51,537 bases of DNA. Origin: Bacteroidales bacterium UBA5219 (GTDB lineage Bacteria > Bacteroidota > Bacteroidia > Bacteroidales > ML635J-15). The stretch is taken from contig DHVB01000049.1 of NCBI GenBank assembly GCA_002412425.1, positions 1-51,537 on the forward strand, read 5' to 3'. The notes beneath the pieces are model-generated. The model had not been told where the DNA came from. It made no database searches and worked only from the letters and a program-made list of their open reading frames with translations. The position numbers and the translations under genes were made by a program. Of the stretch, positions 51,487 through 51,537 are shown one piece after another. The first letter of the stretch is position 1, and each line of letters begins with the position of its first letter.

Positions 51487-51537
51487 GGCTGTCTCAAAAC
51501 AAATTTTAAAACAATAAACTTTCAAGGTGTTTCAGAA
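51487..51537. repeat. IS-like terminal repeat at the right edge (partial)
   Basis: GGCTGTCTCAAAA (51487-51499) and GGTGTTTCAGAA (51526-51537, cut by the window end) belong to the same family as the ends of the inverted repeat at 50603-50670. They suggest IS or MITE sequence continuing to the right. Confidence 0.5.

Overview
The window is AT-rich chromosomal DNA from a member of the Bacteroidetes (Bacteroidota). The first ~62 bases are the 5' end of a 16S rRNA gene on the minus strand, with a Bacteroidales-like start. The promoters I can read follow the Bacteroidetes pattern (TTTG, 19-20 bases, TAnnTTTG), and the gene families (DUF4175, DUF4292, FISUMP lipoprotein, FHS sugar permease, cytosolic ROK kinase, S23-type four-helix protein) are typical of that phylum.

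Layout. 1-440: 16S start, its leader and promoter. 440-3199: a polytopic TMTC-like membrane protein with TPRs. 3200-11214: a minus-strand run of ybeY, a giant DUF4175-like protein, an EnvC-like LytM protein, a DUF4292 lipoprotein, a TPR lipoprotein and dut. 11490-13771: sugar permease plus ROK kinase. 14043-14720: a FISUMP lipoprotein. 14859-18256: an accessory island with two nearly identical 94-bp elements (93/94), each a hairpin/T-tract followed by a promoter. The first precedes a DUF4062 + AlbA/Schlafen-ATPase gene pair and the second a DUF6624 protein. 18512-18586: tRNA-Val. 18644-32497: minus-strand housekeeping genes (BCCP, carboxyltransferase, LptF/G permease, tgt, folA, thyA, bifunctional nuclease, ABC-F, purL, cdsA, ftsH, rsfS). 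32619-33283: DUF3820 and rpiB on the plus strand. 33384-34118: a zinc-ribbon methyltransferase. 34236-41730: a type I restriction-modification operon (hsdR, hsdS, hsdM) with a RAYT transposase between hsdS and hsdM and a YhcG/DUF1016 nuclease at its end. 41848-47742: HI0933-type flavoprotein, tdh, a second TMTC-like/TPR protein and two outer-membrane barrel-like proteins. 47822-49556: a DUF488 gene with an uncharacterised partner. 49843-51474: three short SSB paralogues interrupted by a four-helix-bundle protein, with IS-like inverted repeats.

How genes work together: the 3.2-11.2 kb block mixes envelope proteins with ribosome and nucleotide hygiene. thyA/folA form the thymidylate pair. rsfS-ftsH-cdsA look co-transcribed. 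hsdR-hsdS-RAYT-hsdM are packed with 4-8 base overlaps or gaps, so the RAYT looks like an operon member and not a passer-by.

The most interesting signals are the 94-bp terminator/promoter repeat with attC-like flanking sequence around its second copy (a possible cassette system), the RAYT inside the restriction operon carrying a near-perfect REP-like palindrome within its own coding sequence, and the triple SSB array. No CRISPR array, integrase or intact IS was seen.
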